Below are positions 4,965 to 7,213 of a DNA stretch of 7,213 nucleotides, one piece after another. This DNA comes from CAYOHP01 sp964403795 [NCBI: uncultured bacterium]. GTDB taxonomy: Bacteria > Muiribacteriota > UBA6191 > CAZXTJ01. The stretch is from the NCBI GenBank assembly GCA_964403795.1, contig CAYOHP010000225.1, forward strand, positions 1 to 7,213, given 5' to 3'. The notes under the pieces were generated by a model, which did no database searches, was not told the origin of the DNA, and saw only the letters and a list, made by a program, of their open reading frames with translations. Within the stretch, counting starts at the first letter, position 1. Each line of letters begins with the position of its first letter. A program made the position numbers and the translations under genes.

Positions 4965-6901
4965 CCACCGGCGAGGCCGGACTCACTCGGGCGCAGTCCG
5001 AGGATGCCGAGCACTTCTACCGGGCCGAGGCGGCCGCCAGCCGGGTCCAGAACCGGCTGAAGAAGCGCCCCTGGTCGGTGCGGTTCTACGCCGAGGGGGG
5101 GCTGGGGACGGGCCCCTTCGAGACCCGGCTCGAGGGCGAGTACCGGGGCGGCCGCTGGGAACTCTGGGTCGCCGACGTGGAGTTCGGCGCCTGCAAGGCG
5201 GTCCCGGGGCTGGTCGATCTGTTCTGCCGGGTCCGGCTCCAGGACCGGGAGCGCTCCTTCCACTACCGGGTCTCGTTGCCCGAGGGCTCGACCCGGATGG
5301 CTTCCGGGGTGGAGGTCGAGTGGTTCAGCCGGGTGGGCGAGGATCTCGCGACTCCCCTGGGCAGGGCCGAGGCGGCCCGGCGGGCGACCGCCAGCATGGC
5401 GGGTCGGCCGGCCAACCGGGAGCTGGCGGCCCGACGCCTGCGCCGGCTTCCGGTAGGGCTCCGGGCCCGGCTGGCGGGCGGGCCGGACGAGGGCATCGAG
5501 ATGCCCGGGCCGGGGGACCTGGCCGAGGCCCTGCTGGCGGCGGGGGCCGGGGACGGCTCGGGGCCGGCCGCGGAGCGGGCGCTGCGCAAGGGGATCCACC
5601 TCCTGGGGGAGGATGGGCGGGGCCTCAGGTCCCTGCTCCCGCCCCTGGAGCGCGCCCGATTCGCCCGCCGGGCGGCCGACCACGCCTCGGCTCGGGTCCA
5701 GCTCCGGGAGGCCCTGGAACGGGGCGAGGACCTGGACCTCAAGGTGCAGGCGGCGGTGGCCCTGGCCCAGTCGTACTCGGCCGAGGCCTGGAAGACGGGA
5801 CCGGCTTCCCCCGCCGGCCGGGACCTACTCAGGAAGGCTGCCGAGGTCCTCGACGCGATGGCGCGGGAGATGGCCCGGGCCCCGCTCGCCGAGCTGGCGG
5901 CCCTGGGCCCGACCTGGCGGGCCTCGGTGCCCCTGGAGGCTGCCCGGGTGGCCGTCCTGGCCGAGGACGAGACCGGAGCGGAGGAGGCCCTGGTCCGGGC
6001 TTCCGAGGCGGCCGGTGGCGCCACCCTCTACGGCGGAGGATCGCCCGTCGACCAGGTCCTGGCGGAAGCGCTCGGGTCGCTCAGGAATCCCGCTTCCCGG
6101 ACCCGGATCCGCTCGGATCAGCCCCTCCCGCCGAGCGGGTTCGAGCCTCTCGATCCTGCCGAGGTCGAGGACTTCGTGGCGGACCCGGCCGCCGGGTGGG
6201 GCGGCTGGCCGGCCGATTCGGGGACTCCCGACCCCTTCTGGGGCGACCTCTGGAGGGACGAGCGGGGACGGGACGGCGAGGGAGGGACCCCGGGCCCCAG
6301 CGGGGACATCGACCGGGACGGGGACGGGGTCCTGGATCCCGACACCGAGATCGGGGGACCCGACCGGGACGGGGACGGGACGGCCGACGGGACCGGCTCG
6401 CCGGGTCCCGGCGTCTCGGTCTCGGTGGGCGTGGGACCGGTGGGAGCCACGGCTGCGGTCGGGAGCAGCGGGGCCAGCGCCACCGCCACCGCCGGGACCT
6501 CGGGCACCCCCTTGACCGCCACGGCCGGGTCGGGTCCCAGTCCCCAGGACTTGCTGGAGACCCGGGGGGATCGCCTGAGCAGCTGGGCCCTGGTCAACCA
6601 GGTCGACCCCTTCGTGCTGCAGAACCCCGGGGACCCGGTGCGGCTGCCTGCCAGCCTGGCGGCCTGCACCCGCCAATTCCGCAGCGAGCCGGCGAAGATG
6701 GAGGCATGTCATCGGGACGCGGCCGACCGCTACCTGTACTTCCTGGGGCCGCCGGGCGCGGCCCAGATGCCGGTCTACGACACGGTGGACGGCGAGTTCG
6801 TCGAGGTCGGGACCCTGGTCTACGAGGTGAAGCGGGGCGAGGGCGAGAACTGGTACCAGGGGCATACGGTCTCGACCCGGTGGGTCCCGCTGGATCGCTG
6901 A
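4862..6901 (+). CDS. PilX-like membrane-anchored protein with Ca-binding Asp repeats
   Basis: 679 residues from GTG 4862, with AGGAGG four bases upstream. Residues 7-35 are a basic stretch, a small-residue turn and one hydrophobic helix (RRRSGSSLPLVLALVGLLGL onward), followed by FYRAEAAASRVQNRL (52-66). This order matches the N-terminus of PilX-type minor pilins (PilX_N), which end in a conserved AEAA. Residues 70-145 look like a beta-rich domain with Cys111 and Cys122, possibly a disulfide. Residues 165-410 are a long Ala/Arg/Glu/Leu-rich helical region with TPR-like character but no clear motif. Residues 484-492 (DRDGDGVLD) and 501-509 (DRDGDGTAD) are thrombospondin type 3 Ca-binding loops. 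Residues 515-560 are Gly/Ser/Ala/Thr/Val low complexity. Residues 561-679 form a small domain with Cys602 and Cys616. Inferred: a large pilus-associated or surface protein anchored in the inner membrane or assembled by a type IV pilus-like machine. The whole architecture is unfamiliar to me. Confidence 0.85.
   Translation: MEETTSRRRSGSSLPLVLALVGLLGLLVAQLHRVTTGEAGLTRAQSEDAEHFYRAEAAASRVQNRLKKRPWSVRFYAEGGLGTGPFETRLEGEYRGGRWELWVADVEFGACKAVPGLVDLFCRVRLQDRERSFHYRVSLPEGSTRMASGVEVEWFSRVGEDLATPLGRAEAARRATASMAGRPANRELAARRLRRLPVGLRARLAGGPDEGIEMPGPGDLAEALLAAGAGDGSGPAAERALRKGIHLLGEDGRGLRSLLPPLERARFARRAADHASARVQLREALERGEDLDLKVQAAVALAQSYSAEAWKTGPASPAGRDLLRKAAEVLDAMAREMARAPLAELAALGPTWRASVPLEAARVAVLAEDETGAEEALVRASEAAGGATLYGGGSPVDQVLAEALGSLRNPASRTRIRSDQPLPPSGFEPLDPAEVEDFVADPAAGWGGWPADSGTPDPFWGDLWRDERGRDGEGGTPGPSGDIDRDGDGVLDPDTEIGGPDRDGDGTADGTGSPGPGVSVSVGVGPVGATAAVGSSGASATATAGTSGTPLTATAGSGPSPQDLLETRGDRLSSWALVNQVDPFVLQNPGDPVRLPASLAACTRQFRSEPAKMEACHRDAADRYLYFLGPPGAAQMPVYDTVDGEFVEVGTLVYEVKRGEGENWYQGHTVSTRWVPLDR
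6310..6379 (+). repeat. Two exact 19-bp copies encoding the Asp-rich Ca-binding loops
   Basis: CGACCGGGACGGGGACGGG occurs at 6310-6328 and 6361-6379, 51 bases apart and in the same reading frame. Each encodes DRDGDG, the core of a DxDxDGxxD loop completed by Asp492 and Asp509. Exact DNA identity suggests recent duplication or conversion of the loop. Confidence 0.85.
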
Positions 6902-6907
6902 TCGCCG

Positions 6908-7213
6908 TCAGCCCACCATGAACTGGCAGTGCTCGTCGCCCATGGCGCGGCACATGGCCTCGGTGGCCACGACCTTCTTGTCGAAGAGGACCTCGCACAC
7001 GCCCGAGAACACGCCCCGGATCATGTGGTCGACCCCGGTGGTGGACTTGCCGTAGCAGTAGGCGAAGGGCGAGTGCTCGACCCGGAACACCAGCTCGTGG
7101 CGGAACATGTCGAGGCTCTCGACCGTGAAGACGCCCCAGCCCTGGGCCGCGCAGCGCTGGGCCACCGCGTTCACGACCTCGAGCTCGCTCATCTCGGATT
7201 CCTTGAGTCGACG
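6908..7213 (-). CDS. V4R (4-vinyl reductase) domain protein, C-terminal part (cut by window edge)
   Basis: 101 residues are visible and the frame stays open to the right edge, so the gene continues outside. An ATG at 7192 exists, but the codons before it (RRLKESE) read as ordinary coding sequence and show no ribosome-binding site. Counting from that Met, residues about 30-93 form a V4R domain (PF02830): ELVFRVEHSPFA, GVFSGVCEVLF (60-70) and the signature CRAMGDEHCQF (81-91), with Cys81 and Cys89. Known: V4R is a small-molecule or metal-binding sensor domain found in bacteriochlorophyll-pathway proteins, in XylR/DmpR-type regulators ahead of an ATPase domain, and as a stand-alone domain. Here V4R is the C-terminal domain, so a downstream ATPase is excluded; what lies N-terminal cannot be seen. 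The gene converges on the PilX-like gene with only six bases between the stops and no terminator. Confidence 0.9.
   Translation of the reverse strand, partial: RRLKESEMSELEVVNAVAQRCAAQGWGVFTVESLDMFRHELVFRVEHSPFAYCYGKSTTGVDHMIRGVFSGVCEVLFDKKVVATEAMCRAMGDEHCQFMVG

Noticed and set aside
6417-6541. Gly/Ala/Thr/Val low-complexity stretch considered as a separate element or assembly artefact
   Set aside because: It stays in frame, keeps the codon bias of the gene and reads as a flexible linker between the Ca-binding loops and the C-terminal domain.
5320-6921. Plus-strand open frame of 533 codons inside the PilX-like gene, plus several minus-strand frames there
   Set aside because: All are Gly/Arg/Pro-rich or lack motifs and are shadows of the 679-residue protein, which has the TSP3 loops and the PilX-like N-terminus in its own frame.

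Overview
The window is very GC-rich (by eye around 70% or more, not computed), with strong G/C preference at third codon positions. Because of that bias, long open frames run across the real genes on both strands, and most of them are shadows. The protein set includes a lipoprotein with a lipobox, a secreted alpha/beta-hydrolase, a pilin-like membrane-anchored protein with calcium-type Asp repeats, a YaeQ-family protein and a V4R-domain protein. This suggests a free-living, GC-rich, probably Gram-negative bacterium of the Myxococcota / Acidobacteriota / Planctomycetota kind. I cannot fix the phylum from sequence alone. I see no tRNA, rRNA, CRISPR array, insertion sequence or phage gene.

Layout, left to right. 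(1) 1-77, minus: first 25 codons of a YaeQ-family gene, cut by the window edge. (2) 172-1173, minus: a DUF523 (TudS-like) plus DUF1722 (YbgA-like) two-domain protein. Its start is unclear because the best ribosome-binding site and ATG, at 1214, lie one base out of frame. (3) 1227-2195, minus: a secreted LpqC/PHB-depolymerase-like esterase with a full catalytic triad. (4) 2416-3273, minus: a 285-residue secreted, highly charged repeat protein of unrecognised family. (5) 3585-4700, plus: a lipoprotein glycoside hydrolase of the MJ1477/TM1410 (GH114-like) family. (6) 4862-6901, plus: a 679-residue protein with a PilX-like N-terminus, a long helical middle, two thrombospondin-type-3 Ca-binding loops, a low-complexity linker and a small C-terminal domain. 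(7) 6908-7213, minus: the C-terminal end of a V4R-domain protein running off the right edge.

The esterase and DUF523 genes look translationally coupled. A strong 14-bp hairpin at 2332-2363 separates the repeat protein from them. The repeat-protein gene and the hydrolase gene diverge from a roughly 310-base region, in which the repeat-protein transcript can fold so that its own Shine-Dalgarno is paired. The two plus-strand genes are separated by 161 bases holding a possible terminator and mutually exclusive hairpins. Genes 3 to 6 all encode exported products, so the middle of the window is a cell-envelope/surface neighbourhood. A shared pathway is not proven.

The points most worth a second look are the one-base frame anomalies at the starts of two genes, the SD-sequestering leader, and the two proteins of unfamiliar architecture (285 aa and 679 aa).
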